In this document: piece by piece, positions 1 to 63,494 of the stretch
Layout: each line of letters starts with the position of its first letter
How positions within the stretch are numbered: position 1 is the stretch's first letter
Assembly (NCBI GenBank): GCA_037954325.1
Contig: JBBMNZ010000001.1
Location: forward strand, 9,302,258-9,366,257
Reading direction: 5' to 3'
Length of the DNA: 64,000 bases
From: Fistularia commersonii
Taxonomy: Eukaryota > Chordata > Actinopteri > Syngnathiformes > Fistulariidae
Program-made: the position numbers and the translations under genes
The notes under the pieces: model-generated
What the model was told of the DNA's origin: nothing
Database searches by the model: none
What the model saw: only the letters and a program-made list of their open reading frames with translations

Positions 1-759
1 CAATTATTTTTGAACAGCATCTGGGACAGAAATAATAATTAATATATTATATTTAAATAATAACTACAGAGAATTAAAATGAATATATATTTTGATATAT
101 GTTTGATTTACTTAAACGTAGTCTAGAAATCAAAAACCAGAGTAGAAGATGTATTAGTACATGGCTATCTTCATTTGTTCATTGAATATACCGCGAATGA
201 TGCATACAGGGTTGCTGTAGGCCAGGAGAAAATTCCAGCTCACATTGGTAGAGGTGAGGTACTCCTAGGGCATTTAACAGTTGATCATGGGGCCACATAG
301 AGAAATGAAACCATTCATTCTGTTACTCCCAACTGAAGATGAATTTGAGACCTTGATTACGTACTGCATGTTTTTGGACAAAGGGGGGAATCTGGACAAA
401 AAAAACATGCAGACACAGGGGCTACAGTCCAAATACCTAGAGCAGGTTAATTGGAAAAAATGGGAAAATTGTTACATAGTTGTAAGGACTATGTCTCTCA
501 GCTGGCCTTGGGACATGTTGGAATTCCCTTGGAAGAGCTGGACCAAGTGGCCAGGGAAAGGAAAGTCTGAACCCCTCTACTTTGGCTACTGCTCACATGA
601 CCCAACCCCAGCTAAGCGGTGGAAAATGGATGGTTATTTCTAAATGGGCTATCATGAAAACATTATTGAATTTTGGAAAATATTATTGAACCAAAATTAA
701 TTTTAGATTATTGACACAACCTTTGTCTTTGCATTTGCATATTTGGTTTTATTTATTTA
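1..759. other. Unidentified sequence with an open frame at 281-643
   Basis: AT-rich sequence. A 120-codon plus-strand frame runs 281-643 (starts MIMGPHREMKPFILLLP, ends AKRWKMDGYF). Other frames of the same stretch also give peptide-like runs such as LGHVGIPLEELDQVARERKV, which suggests a decayed mobile-element coding region rather than a host gene. I do not recognise the family. No daam2 exon is visible here. Confidence 0.35.
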
Positions 760-3700
760 TGGACACAGTAAAGGAGGAGACAAAGTTTTATACAAGGGAT
801 ACCCTCTTTTTGTTCTTTGAATATTTTGGACAAAAAGCATAAAATGGAAGGTAAAATGTAACCCGCAAGCCAAGAAACAAACCCTCCAAGAAACTAAAAC
901 AGTGGCAGCAACCTGGGCATTCAATAAACAAATGAGGCTATGTGTCAGGGCAAGAACAAAACAAACAGTCTCCAGTAACCCCAGGCCCAAATTGCGCCCC
1001 ACATGTGTCCATGGCCATGGTGCCGTGCACAATCCTCTCCTGGAAGTCACCTGCCTGTTTTTCCAGGGGTGGCTTGTGCAGGGCCCGCCAGCTCCGCCTT
1101 GGAGAGGTGTCGGGTCCAAAGAAATTCTGCCACTTTGAGTCTTTCACTTGTGATAGGGGTTGTAGGTTAAGAACCTTGACACAAGTTACGTAAAGGTCTT
1201 TTTTGTCTGTAGAACAAAGTTTTCAAGCTTAGGGTTCTGAATGCCAGTAGTAGGCTGTCCTTGTCCTCCAACTCCCCAACCTGTGGAAGGATGGCCAGTG
1301 AGGGGAACCCGTTGTTGATATTCTCAATCCACAGCTCGTGGGGGGAATGATCCGACACAAAACCCTTTAGGTGGGGAAGGAGAGCGTCACAGATATCCTT
1401 GGTGACCCTGGTGATCAGCCTGGCAGAGTTGGCACGTCCAGACTCCCTCAATGTGGTCTGGGACAAGGGTAATAGCTGCAAGAGATGACCCAGCTTTGTG
1501 AGACCCGCCCTGCTGAGGCTGGGACGCAGGCCTGTGGAATGCAGGGACTGGGACCTCAGGAAATTGTTAAAGAGCAGAGGCTCTTCCATCAGCAATCAGC
1601 CGCTGATATGCTAGAACCTGCCAAGCTTGGAGGACTTAACCATAAAACAACGTGAATCCAGTCAGGTTGACAACCTCCAGCTGCATCAAAAACAGCTGTC
1701 TGTCCAACCCTAACTGCCCAACCTTTCGCAAGAGTAGCTTTGCAGTGACCAGCCAGCTGAGGTCCACACTCATACAAGATCCTCCTTGCTGTATGCAGTC
1801 TGAAAGCTGATACCTTGCTAGAAATGTGAGCAAGGCCTTGGCCTCCCTCAGCGACCAGAAGATAGAGGACACGGATCCAGCGTCTTCCGGACCAGGAAAA
1901 CTCCAGGATAAGCCTCTCGATCGCCTCTATCAAGCTCCTTGGTGGTGCTAGTGCAATAAGCTTGTGCCAAACCATTGAGGCAATCAGATTATTGATAAGT
2001 AGCACCCTTGCCCAGCTGAGGAAGTAGCCAACTCCACTTTGACAGTCGTCTACTAACTTTTTCTTTCACTCCTTCCCAGTTTTAAATGCCTCAGTTCTAG
2101 GCATACCCCAGCACTTTAAGGCCTTCCTTCTCCCCGCTCAGGCCATAGGGTAGGGTAGGCAATATGAGGCCACTCCATTGTCCCAGGAGTAGAGCTTTGC
2201 TCTTTTCCCAGTTTCCCAGTTCACCGTTGCTGAGCTTGCCCTCTCATATAGAGAGCATTCATAAAGTGCTGGACAACATCCTGGTTAAAAACAAACACAT
2301 GCATATCGTCAGCATGAACACACAGGCTAACACAAGTGCTTCTGTCCCTTTGTCTCCCAACAAGGGGAACCATTGAAGGCGGTTCCTGAACCGTGAGAGC
2401 AAAGGCTCGATGGTTAAAGAATGGAGCTGCCTTGAGACTGGACAGCCTTGTCTTATTCCACGTCTAAAGGGATAGGCCGGTTCAGCTTTGTACCCATTTT
2501 GACCAGGAACTGTACATGACGGTAAAGTAGCTGAAGCCAAAGTTATTTTTGAAACCAAAAGCTGTCAGTGGCGAAAACAAATATGAGTGGTCCACCCTAT
2601 CAAAGGCCTTGTCTTGATCTACCGCAGTTACACCAGCCTTCAAATTGTAACTGTCACATACATCAAGCATCCCTCATTAGAAATATGTTGTCCATCATAT
2701 TCCTGTCCATGACACAATAGGTTTGATCAGCATGTATGATGTTACCTAGATAACCCTTGAGTCTATTGGAAAGTGTCCTGGACAGGATCTTGTAATCCAC
2801 ACAAAGGAAGGACACTGGCCTCCAGTTCTTCAGTAAGGCCAGGCCACCTGTCTTTGGAAGCATGGCAAGGACTGCCCTCCGGCACATGTTTGGCAGGGAG
2901 CTGGTCTAACTGCACTCCATTAGCACTGTGTGAAGGTCATGGCCGACACTGCTCCAAAAGGGTTTACTTAAGTTCACAGGGAGCTCATCAAGCCCTGGAG
3001 TCTGGCTCAAAGGCATCTGGTTTACCGCTGTGGTGAGCCCCTGAATGGTCAGTTCCTGGTCCAGAGTTGTTCTCTTCAGCAGGCTGAGTTGTTGAAGGTC
3101 CTTCAGGAGATCCTCACGGCTTCCACAGTCACAGTCCACTCTCCCAAAGAGGTCTGTATAGAAGCCAAGTGCATGGAACCTCACGTCTGGTTTGGTAGTG
3201 ACTCTGCCTCCCGGTAGCCTCAAGCAGAGCATCAACTTTCAATGTGGTTATCTTTCCACGTTGAAAAAGAATGAGCTTGGGGCATCCAACTTCTTAGGGT
3301 GGAGTGTGCTAAGTTCGAGTCTCCTCTCCTGCAATAAGGCCTCAGCACAAGCACCTGTGCATCCACCCAGCCCTTCCTCAATATTCTGAATTTCAGATTC
3401 AAGATTCCTAATACCCTATTTCTTGGCGGAGGAGTGAGACGTGTACTGCTGACAGAACACCTTAATCTGGGCCTTCCCACCATAAACTCATAAACTGAAA
3501 GCATATTTTTTTATTTTTCTCTATTCCAGCCAGAAAACAGTAGACTTTTGGCAGAAGCCCCTGTCTTGTAGAAACCTACTGTTAAATCCAATATGACCTG
3601 ACCCATTGGCCAGGAGTCATGACTAGCTCAAATGCAACTATATGATGATCTGAAAAGGCATCTGAAGCTATATATCTAGACTAGATGAGTTTGGAGGGTC

Positions 3701-4290
3701 TCAGAAATGTAAAACCTGTCTAGTCTGGCTGCTGACACCCAACCACTGCAGGCCCTTACCTAGGTGTACTATCTGGCTTCTGGGCTTTTTATTGTATAAG
3801 TATCTAGCAGATCATAAGAGGACATGGCAGTTCAGAGGGTCTCGGAAGATGCTGTATGGGGCTCCCTTCCTATTCTGTCAACAGCCAAGACTGTAACTAA
3901 AGTCTCCACCCACTATGATATTTTCCAACTGGTAAGCGGAAGGTTAATTCTCGAGCGTGTGGAACATGTTCACTCTGTCCGCGGCGATGGTCAGACCGTC
4001 TACTTTGAGTAGGCTATTGCTAACCTTACAATCAGCAAGCAGCCCTTTGCTGCCTCAGCAGAAAACAGAAGAACTGCATTGGCTAAGGCCTTGAGGAGGA
4101 TAGCTACACCTGCACTCTTGGAAGTTTTGTGGCTGAGGCAATAGGGTCCATCCCACAATAAACCCCAATCCACCTTGTCCTTCTGTACTGTGTGCATCTC
4201 CTGCAAGAAGAGCATATCCAGCCTTTTCTGGAAACAGACATCAGATATCAGTGCTCTTGTTCCAGTGTCTTCATCCATTGATATTCAGAG
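760..4290 (-). mobile_element. Decayed Tx1-type L1 LINE (endonuclease, RT, C-terminal region)
   Basis: Read on the minus strand, the pieces come in LINE ORF2 order across several frames. Endonuclease: LDMLFLQEMHTVQKDKVDWG and LLWDGPYCLS (4000-4278). Linker before RT: FYTDLF and TPGLDELPVNL (2906-3235). RT: LKNWRPVSFL, DYKILSRTLSNRLK (2663-2887), DQDKAFDRVDHSYL (2482-2670), RRGIRQGCPVS (2259-2558). C-terminal region: WRALHKPPLEKQAGD and beyond (757-1147). Many frameshifts and stops mean it is dead. The wording fits the Tx1 branch of L1 found in fish and frogs. Ends are approximate. Confidence 0.75.
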
Positions 4291-4390
4291 AGCCTATCTT
4301 AAAAAATGGCATGAATCGGGGAAGAGAGACACCAGGGTGTGAAACTATACACAAGATTCAGCAGGGTGATTGAAAGAGCAAGCGTGATAC

Positions 4391-5335
4391 ATGAACTCCT
4401 ACTTTCTTTTCCTTGTAGTTTTGCCCTTCGCCTTCCTCAGAACCACGGTGGACCACGGCTCTCTCTGGAACATCCTGACATTCCTCGGAGTCCCGGCCAA
4501 AATAACCACACTGCTTAGGCAGCTCTACCAAGGAGCCGAAAACTGTGTGCGTGTGAATGGCTGGGACTCTGAGTGGTTCCCCATCAACAGCGGGGTGAGG
4601 CAGGGCTGCGTCACCGCGCCAGAACTTTTTAATTGTGTCATCGACCATCTGATGACAAAAGTCTCTGAGTGGATCCCTGGGGTCCCCATAGGCAGCTACA
4701 CCCTCAGGGATCTCGAGTACGCAGACGACACCACGCTGTTCAGCGAGACCGCTGACCAGCTTCGTGAAGCCCTCCATGTTTTTGATGAGGAGTCCAGGAA
4801 ACTCGGCCTGAAGATAAGCTGGCCAAAAACCGAGCTTATGCATATAGGAGAGGGACCTGATCCACCACCACTCCTCTTCGACGGCACCCCTGTCCACTTT
4901 GTCGCTTCCTTCAAGTACCTCGGCTCAACCCTATCAAACAAGGGGAGATCTCAAAGTTGAGATTGACCGGCGCCGTGCCCTTGTCAGTCATGCAGTCCCT
5001 GTGGAGACCATTGTGGCGACACCGGCACATATCCCGGGTGACAAAGCTCCGGGTCTACAATGCCTCAGTCATCTCTGTCCTTCTCTATGGCTCTGGCCGC
5101 TGAGCAACACGCTGGCAGCCAGGCTTGATGGATTTGACTCCAGGGCCCTGAGGGCATTAGAAGGCATCAGCTGGACCCAGCATGTCACCAACCCGCTGGC
5201 TTGATGTTGTGGCCCAAGACCTCAGGACCTGCGGTGTGAGCCTGGCACAGGCACGGCAACTTGCCAACGACAGACCCCAATGGAGAAACCTGGTAGCCAC
5301 GGTTGGCTCTACGCATCTCGTGCAAGAGGACTAAC
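4391..5335 (+). mobile_element. 5'-truncated non-LTR retrotransposon RT fragment (plus)
   Basis: An open frame at 4391-4960 contains reverse-transcriptase blocks: LRQLYQGAENCVRVNG, SGVRQGCVTAPELFN, LEYADDTTLFSETADQL and FKYLGSTLSNKG, with the catalytic Y-A-D-D intact. Further on, in shifted frames, come ALRALEGISWTQHVTN (near 5150) and DRPQWRNLVAT (near 5270), the usual end of this type of ORF. The clade is uncertain. It lies in opposite orientation to the Tx1 element on both sides, so it probably inserted into it. Confidence 0.7.
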
Positions 5336-5339
5336 TAAC

Positions 5340-5640
5340 TTCCTCAGAAGTGTGACCTGTTTCTGCAGGCGGTACCGTTTCCTCTCATCCAAAGGGTGCA
5401 GAACTTGCATTTTGCTGATGGCGCCAACCAATTTAATGAACTTATCAGTGCCACTAAAGTAATCTGAGACATCAACCTTCTTATAGAAGGTATCCTCTAA
5501 GAAGTCATTAATGTCCTTTAAGAAATAAAGATTTTTCTGTGCCTTCTTGTTGCCTCTAACTGAAACAGTGTCTGACTCCTACTCACATTCCATGTCTTCG
5601 CCCTCACCGAGCTGGCTGCCTGTCTCACCTGCATCCCCAA
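5340..5640 (-). mobile_element. Probable ORF1 tail of the Tx1-type L1
   Basis: The minus strand has an acidic stretch (GEGEDMECE, one stop) followed by NLYFLKDINDFLEDTFYKKV, then DYFSGTDKFIKLVGAISKMQ and LHPLDERKRYRLQKQVTLLR. Acidic linker plus a lysine/arginine-rich helical segment just upstream of the endonuclease is what I would expect for the end of LINE ORF1. With the plus-strand fragment at 4391-5335 removed, this would adjoin the ORF2 start at 4290. Family assignment is inference. Confidence 0.45.
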
Positions 5641-6244
5641 TGGTGTCATCATGTGTGTGACACGAAAAGCTGGGGAGCTAACCTGTCCCGGCTGTTGGCA
5701 TGGAGGTTCCAGCTGTGGCTTGTTCTGCAATGAGAACGGGGGCTCGCAATAGGTGCCCTCTCTACATTGGCAGGCAAAGGGGCCGAGCACACTTGACCTA
5801 TGGCACTTGACGACGCAACAGCACCGAGCGCCACAGCCCGTGCGGGCGCAGCTGCAGCCCTCGTTCTCATCGCGGGGCGAGCCGAATCTCTACAATTAGC
5901 CGGCATCGCTAGGCAGCAGGTATACCTCCCAGACCAATCGAACAAAGTAATCAAAAATTTGCGAACATAAACAGAAAAAACAGTCAGAAATAGACTAAAT
6001 AAACGAAGTACATATACGGAAAAAGGTGAGTGGAGAAAATGGCCCAAATGGCTCTAAAAGACACTTTCAATCTCCGCTTCTCTCTCGCACACCCGCACAG
6101 GAAGAAGACGACAACACTTATATCATGAAAATACAGCCCCTGGGGCACGGGCCAGTGTCTCCCTCTCCCAAGCCCGGATAAATGCAGAGGTTGCACCATT
6201 TATAACCTATTACATTATTCCAGAGTATTTCTAATATATTTTAG
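5641..6244. other. Unassigned sequence, GC-richer at 5750-5900
   Basis: Contains a GC-rich stretch with several CpG (around 5800-5900), possibly the 5' region of the Tx1 element that follows on the minus strand. No exon or convincing reading frame was seen. Confidence 0.3.
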
Positions 6245-6274
6245 GCTTTTGGCCTAAAAATGTAGGCCAAAAGC
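6245..6274. repeat. Perfect 12-base inverted repeat (hairpin)
   Basis: GCTTTTGGCCTA at 6245-6256 and its exact complement TAGGCCAAAAGC at 6263-6274, with a 6-base loop. It lies just before the first RTE copy. Confidence 0.7.
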
Positions 6275-6284
6275 AAATATTTCA

Positions 6285-7239
6285 GTGAAAATTGGGCTAC
6301 TGTGGGAGAAGAGCGAGTGGAAGAAAGTGGATTTGGAAATAGAGAAAAGTGGAAAGGCAAGAGTCTGGGAATGAGAGTAGGTATTTGGCATAATTTGGAC
6401 AATGACAGGAAAAGCTGGAGAGAGGGCTGACATGATGCAAATATGGAAGGTGGATATACTGTGTCCAGAAGACCAGGTGGAAAGGCAGCAAGGCAAAAAG
6501 CTCAAGACCACAAGACCAGGTTTTAAGTTGAAGCAAAGGTGAAGGTAGAGGTGACAAAGGCCAAACAAAGGGGTATGATGACTTGTATGCTGGGTTTAAA
6601 AGTAAGGAGGGTAATAATGATTTATGCAGGTTGGCAAAAGAGAGATGGAAAGGGTGTCCAGGTTCAGGTAATTAAGAATGGACAGGGAATGGTATGGATG
6701 GTCAGGTATGGATGTCTAGGAGAGGCAGCAGTAGAGTTTCTGGTTAGATTATTCAACAGGATCTTCAACAGTGAGAAGATGGAGAAGAAGTGTGATGGTG
6801 CCCATTTTTAGGAATAAGTGAGATGTCCAGAATTGCAGTAAGTATAGAGGAATAAAGTTGATGAACTATATAATGAAATTATGGGAAAGAGTGGTGGAAA
6901 CTAGAGTGAGAGAAGTCAGCATTCGTGGCCAGCAGTATGGTTTCATGCCTAAAAAGAGTACTACAGAAGCAGTATTTCCTTTAAGAATATTAATAAAAAT
7001 ACAGGGGTCAGAGGGAGTTGTATTTTGCTTTTGTAGATCTAGAAAATGCATACAACAGGGTGCAAAGAGAGAAACAATGGTACTGTCAGAGGAAATCTGG
7101 AGTGACCGAAGTATGTTACACTGGTGCAGATGCGAGCTGTGAATCAACAGATAATTTATCAGCATATTATAGCCACTCTGGAATACAGCCTCAAGGGGGC
7201 ACAAGCCAATGTATCTCTGAGCTGGTCCCGAGGCCTAAT
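6285..7239 (+). mobile_element. RTE-clade LINE copy 1 (internally deleted, dead)
   Basis: Starts with the same sequence as copy 2 (ATTGGGCTACTGTGGG), so it retains the 5' end of the ORF. It then jumps at about 6530 to the linker (VEVTKAKQRG), the pre-RT helix (GEAAVEFLVRLFNRIFNSEK) and RT (YGFMPKKSTTEAVFPLRILI, FVDLENAYNRVQREKQWYC). It stops before the YADD block. Several frameshifts. The family is the abundant fish RTE whose better copy lies at 25915-30060. Confidence 0.75.
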
Positions 7240-9014
7240 AATTGCAGAGGGTTGCATCAGGAAGGGCATCTGGCAAAAAAATGCCAAAACCCAATATGTG
7301 AATCCAACCTATGAATCTCATACCTGATTGGTTAACAACGACCACTATTTGTGCAGATAACCTGCAGGATACCAGTGGAAATTGGGCTACTGTGGGTTGA
7401 AGAAAGAGAGAAGGAAGGCATGTTTGGTAACAGGGAGAGAAGAAAGAGTCTGGGACTGAGAGAAGTGACTCTGAGGAAATGACAGGAAAAGCCACAGAGT
7501 TGGTTGACATGATGCAGAGAAGGAAGGTGGATATACTATGTGTCCACGAGACTAGGTGGAAAGGTAACAAGGCTAGAAGCTTAGGAATGGGTTCAAGTTG
7601 TACTTTTGTGGTATTGACAGGAGGAGAAAATGTATAAGACTTAACTTGAGGGGAGAGATTGTTGGGAATGTTCTTGAGGTGAAAAGAATGCCAGATAGAC
7701 TTATCAGTCTGAAAGTGGAAACTGAAGGTATGATACTCAGTGTTGTCAGTAGCTATGTCCCACTGGTGGGATATGAGTTATAAGAGAAGGATAATTTCTG
7801 GAGTGAGTTAGATGTATTGATGCAGAATATCACCATGGATAAGAGAATGTGCAGACCTCAATGGATATGTTAGTGGAGGGAATAGAGGTGATGAAGAAGT
7901 GATGCGCGAATCTGGTATCTAGGATAGGAACACAGAGGGACTGATGGTGGTAGACTTTGCAAACAGGATGGCAATGGCTGTGGTGAATCCTTTTTTTCCA
8001 GAAAAAGCATGAACATATGGTAACTTATAAGAGCAGAGGTAGGAGCACACAGGCAGACTACATCTTGCATAGACAATGTAACCTGTGGATCAGTAACTGC
8101 AAAGTATGGGCAGTTGAGAGTATAGCCAGACAGTAAAGGATGGTGGTTTGTAGGATGAATCTGGTGACAAGAAAGGTAAAGAGGACAAAGGCAGAAGCAG
8201 AGGACAAAGGGATGGAACCTGAAAAGGAAGGAGGTATGGTTGGTATGGTTTTCAATGAGGAATTGAGAGGCTCTGGGTGGTAAGGGAGAGCATCCAGATT
8301 ACTGGATACTAATGCTAATGTGGAGGGAGACAGGTAGGCGAGTACTTGGTGTGCCAACTGGAAGGGTAGAATTGGAGACCTGGTGGTGGAATGACAAAGT
8401 ACAGGAGTATATACAGTGAAAGAGGTTAACAAAATAGTGAAACTGAGGAGCACAGACAGGTGTACAGGGAGATACAGTGCAAAGTAAATGTAGAGATGGT
8501 AAAGGCCAAACAAAGGTTATATGATGATTTGTATGCTAGGTTGGACAGTGAAGAGGGAGAGAATGATTTATGATTAAGGATCGCGGGGGAAATGTATTGA
8601 CAGATGCTGGAAGAGTGATGGAAAATAGAAAGAGCACTTTGAAGAGTTGATGAATGAGGAAAATGAAAGAAAGGGAAGGGTAGCAGAGGTGACTTGTGGA
8701 TCACAAAATAACAGAGATTAGTAAATGTTAAGTGAGGAGGGCATTGAAGAGGTTGAATAGTGGAAAGGCAGGTGGTCCTGATGATATACCTGTAAAAGTA
8801 TGGAGGTGAATATATAGGTAGAAATATGCTGGGACTGGAGTTGTCAGGCAGGAGGTCTGGAGAAGACCAAAGAGAAGATTTATGAACATTGTGAAAGAGG
8901 ACATGAAGTTAGTTGGTGTGAGAGAATAACATACAGAGAATCGGGTTAGATGGAGGAGGCTGACACAATGTGGCAACCTCTGAAGGGAAAAGCTGAAAGG
9001 AAAAGAAGTAGATG
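7240..9014 (+). mobile_element. RTE-clade LINE copy 2, ends beside daam2 exon 20
   Basis: Begins with the untranslated GGGTTGCATCAGGAAGGGCA, then endonuclease (DMMQRRKVDILCVHETRWKG near 7510, GNVLEVKRMPDRLISLKVET at 7670). It continues through remnants of the linker (8400-8780, VEEVKVW-like) and the ORF end (WRRLTQCGNL near 8950). Most of RT is missing. The 3' end, about 9014, is 15 bases from the splice donor of daam2 exon 20 on the opposite strand. Confidence 0.75.
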
Positions 9015-9029
9015 AGTGCTGTTTCTCAC

Positions 9030-60721
<51,692 letters not shown>

Positions 60722-60889
60722 CTGGACATGTAGTGAAAAATTAGAAGGATAAGCAACTTATTAATATCACTAACTTTTTGGTTTCAAAGGTGCCAGTGAT
60801 TAATTAATTAATAATGATTCTTTTATAATTTATAATATATTAATCTGTTTTGTTCATTCTTTTTTTGCAGAGAAACTTCATTAACATTC

Positions 60890-60985
60890 ATCCATCCACA
60901 CAGAAAGGTCACCTTGTCAGAATCAAACCAGGGTCTGTTGTGCTGTGAGACCAAAGCACTAATCACTGCACCACTGTGCCGCCAT
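60890..60985 (+). repeat. Dispersed fish repeat, 3' end only
   Basis: ACAGAAAGGTCACCTTGTCA, GAATCAAACCAGGGTC, GCTGTGAGACCAAAGCACTA, CACCACTGTGCCGCC, the last part of the family described at 58436. Confidence 0.75.
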
Positions 60986-61209
60986 TTTATTACCATGAAC
61001 AGAAAATTAGAAAATCAATGTGTCAACTTGAATTAGTAAAAGGGGCAAATACAAAATGAGCCTCAATAGTAAAGAATTCAGTTTAAGTTTAAATAGAACA
61101 TATCAAATAAATCATTGCTCTCTTGAAATGATACATATTTTTAAACACTGTAAAAGAACACTGTAAAAAAACCTTTTGGACAAGTCACCAAGGCATCTAA
61201 ACTAGTCGT

Positions 61210-61930
61210 TGTGTGCATGTATGCATCCCTTACCGCAAATGTTTCAAATTCAAGGCCCACAACACCATGCCATTTTATGTGGCCCACAGGAACGTCTGTA
61301 AAGGTCTGTTCTTAAAATAACTAAGCAAATTTACATTTTCCACAATCGATGATGATCATGCAAAGTGATGGCATCCCACCATTATAATGTGGTGCATCCA
61401 TATCAATGCGATTTTTAACAAGTGGAATTAAGACATACAAATGTTCCCTAAATGTCCGGGAAGAGAAACATTGATGCAGATGGAGGCTGTTTCAAGAAAG
61501 ATAAAAGGCGAATACATATTTGTGCTTCAAGGAGAAAATACGATATGTCTTGTGATATGAGGCAGTGTTGGTTGTAAAATAGTACAATCTACGTCTGCAT
61601 TTTGACACCAAACACGGAGCTCAGTATGCCAAAGTTAGACTTCCAGAAAAAACAAATTGTCCAAGTATTAATAGCCAAATTATGATGACAGCAGAATGTG
61701 TTCATGAAGGTTAAATCCAAAAACACTACAGCAGTGAAAGCTAGCTTTATCGTGGCTGAAGAAATCGCCTGAGCTTTAAAGTCTTTTGCAGATGATGCCT
61801 TTTTGAAGCAGTGTATGCTGAAGGTCTGTGAGCAGGTGTGTCTCGACCAAATAAAGACTTTTAAAAATGGCACTTTCACAAGAAACAACATCGTGAAGTG
61901 AGTTACAGAACCAGCAGGAAACCTGGCAAC
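61210..61930 (+). mobile_element. hAT transposon remnant with transposase 5' part
   Basis: TTCAAATTCAAGGCCCACAA at 61247 resembles a hAT terminal region. Downstream, in shifting frames: SGKRNIDADG and GEYIFVLQGENTICLV (61455-61560, a BED-like zinc-finger region), then KASFIVAEEIA, FADDAFLKQCMLKVCEQVCL and TFKNGTFTRNNIV (61740-61890). These match the N-terminal half of the fish/mammal hAT transposase group related to the GTF2IRD2-type domesticated genes. Ended by RTE sequence at about 61945. Confidence 0.65.
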
Positions 61931-61944
61931 ACAGCTGGCAATGT

Positions 61945-62010
61945 GTTCACTATGTATTCACTATCCCTCCTCTGTACATGACTGAACTATCTCAGTCTGG
62001 CTTCTATGAG
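61945..62010 (-). mobile_element. Short RTE 3' scrap
   Basis: ATGTATTCACTATCCCTCCT, CTGTACATGACTGAAC, TCTCAGTCTGGCTTCT are the complement of the RTE segment RLRWFGHVQRRDSEY seen at 26100-26160. Confidence 0.75.
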
Positions 62011-62214
62011 TTGAAAAGAAAAAAATCAGTTTTGAACTGATTTTAAAATACTTGTGATATTTCGTCATTAAACTGTGTCATTTTAAAGTAAGCAGAAATT
62101 AGATTTGAAAATAAATTTCACAGGTCACCCGTTGGTCGGGTCAGGAACCAATGGCTTCCGAGCATGTCCGGGTTATTGAAAGGGAGAAGAAATCAATTTT
62201 ATCAGATGGCCTCA

Positions 62215-63245
62215 GATGGCTAGTCACCTCTTCTACCCTTGTCTCTCTTTCTTTTTCCTCATTCCTCAGTTCTTCAAAGTACTCTTTCCATCTTCCCATC
62301 ACTCTTCTAGCATCTGTCAATACCTTTCCCACTGTATCCTTAATCACCCGGACCTGCTGTAATCCTCTCCATCTCTGTCTCTCTGTTTCACCAACCTGTA
62401 TAGATCATTGTCTCCCTCCTTATTGTCCAACCAAACATACATTATATGCCCTTTGTTTTGTTTTGGCTACCTCTATCTTTTCCTTACGTTATATCTCCCT
62501 GTGCTCCTGTCTGTTCTCTTCAGACCTCTCAGTACCCCACTTCTTCGCTAACTCCTTTCTCTGTATATACTCCTGCACTTCCTCATTCCACCACCAAGTC
62601 TCCTTATCTACTTTCCTTCCAGATGACACACCGAGTACTCTCCTACCTGTCTCCCTGATAACATTAGCTGAAGTTGTCCAGTCATCTGGAAGCTCTCCCT
62701 GATCACCCAGAACCTTTCCCGACTCCTCCCTGAAAACCATACAACACTCCTTCCTTTTCAGCTTTGCACCAACACGCCCACTGACGTCTGCACCAATTAC
62801 CACTCTCTCATCTCTGGGGATATTCTCCATTGCTTCATGTAACTCATTCCAGAACTTCTCCTTCTCCTCTAACTCACATCCCACCTGAGGGGCATAGCCC
62901 ACCTTCAATTTCCAGTTTCAGACTCATAACTCTATCTGACATTCTTTTCACGTCCAGAACATTCCAAACAAACTCCACCTTCAATATAACTCCTACTCAA
63001 TTTTTCTTCCTGTCAGTACCATGATAGTACAACTTAAAACCTGCTCCTAAGCTACTAGCCTTACTACCTTTCCACCTGGTCTCCTGGACACAGTTTCTCC
63101 CCCTAACTTCTCTGCATTATGTCAACCAACTTTCTGCCTTTTCCTGGTATCTTTCCAATAAGTCCCTTCTCTCAGTTGCAGACTCTTGCCTTTCCTCTTC
63201 TTTCTCTGCTTCTGAACACGCCTTCCTCCTCTCCTTCTTTGACTG
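62215..63245 (-). mobile_element. RTE-clade LINE fragment, copy 8 (endonuclease and linker)
   Basis: Minus strand, from high coordinates: endonuclease start (63100-63230), KVGYAPQVGCELEEKEKFWN (62890), MENIPRDERVVIGADVSGRV (62815), then linker VLGVSSGRKVDKETWWWNEE (62620), VQEYIQRKELAKKWGTERSE (62560) and GRWKEYFEELRNEEKERETR (62280). Best-preserved linker in the window. RT is absent. Confidence 0.82.
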
Positions 63246-63494
63246 TTTGGGTAAAATTCTACATCTGTCAAACATGTTCTTAGCAGCTCACAACTGTTGG
63301 TTGTACTTATTCTGTTATTTTGCCCCTTTCAATAGTGAAAATAAGATTTTGATCAAAGTCAATGTCATAACTAACGTTGAATGATAATTTTCTTTATTCA
63401 ATTGGATAGCTTGATCATTGATTGATGGAGTAATGTGGGTTTCTTAACTTGACAATAGGGATACAAAAGGATACATGATGTAACAGAGCAACTA

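Noticed and set aside
8058..8976. Serine/leucine-rich minus-strand frames
   Set aside because: They are shadows of the plus-strand RTE copy 2.
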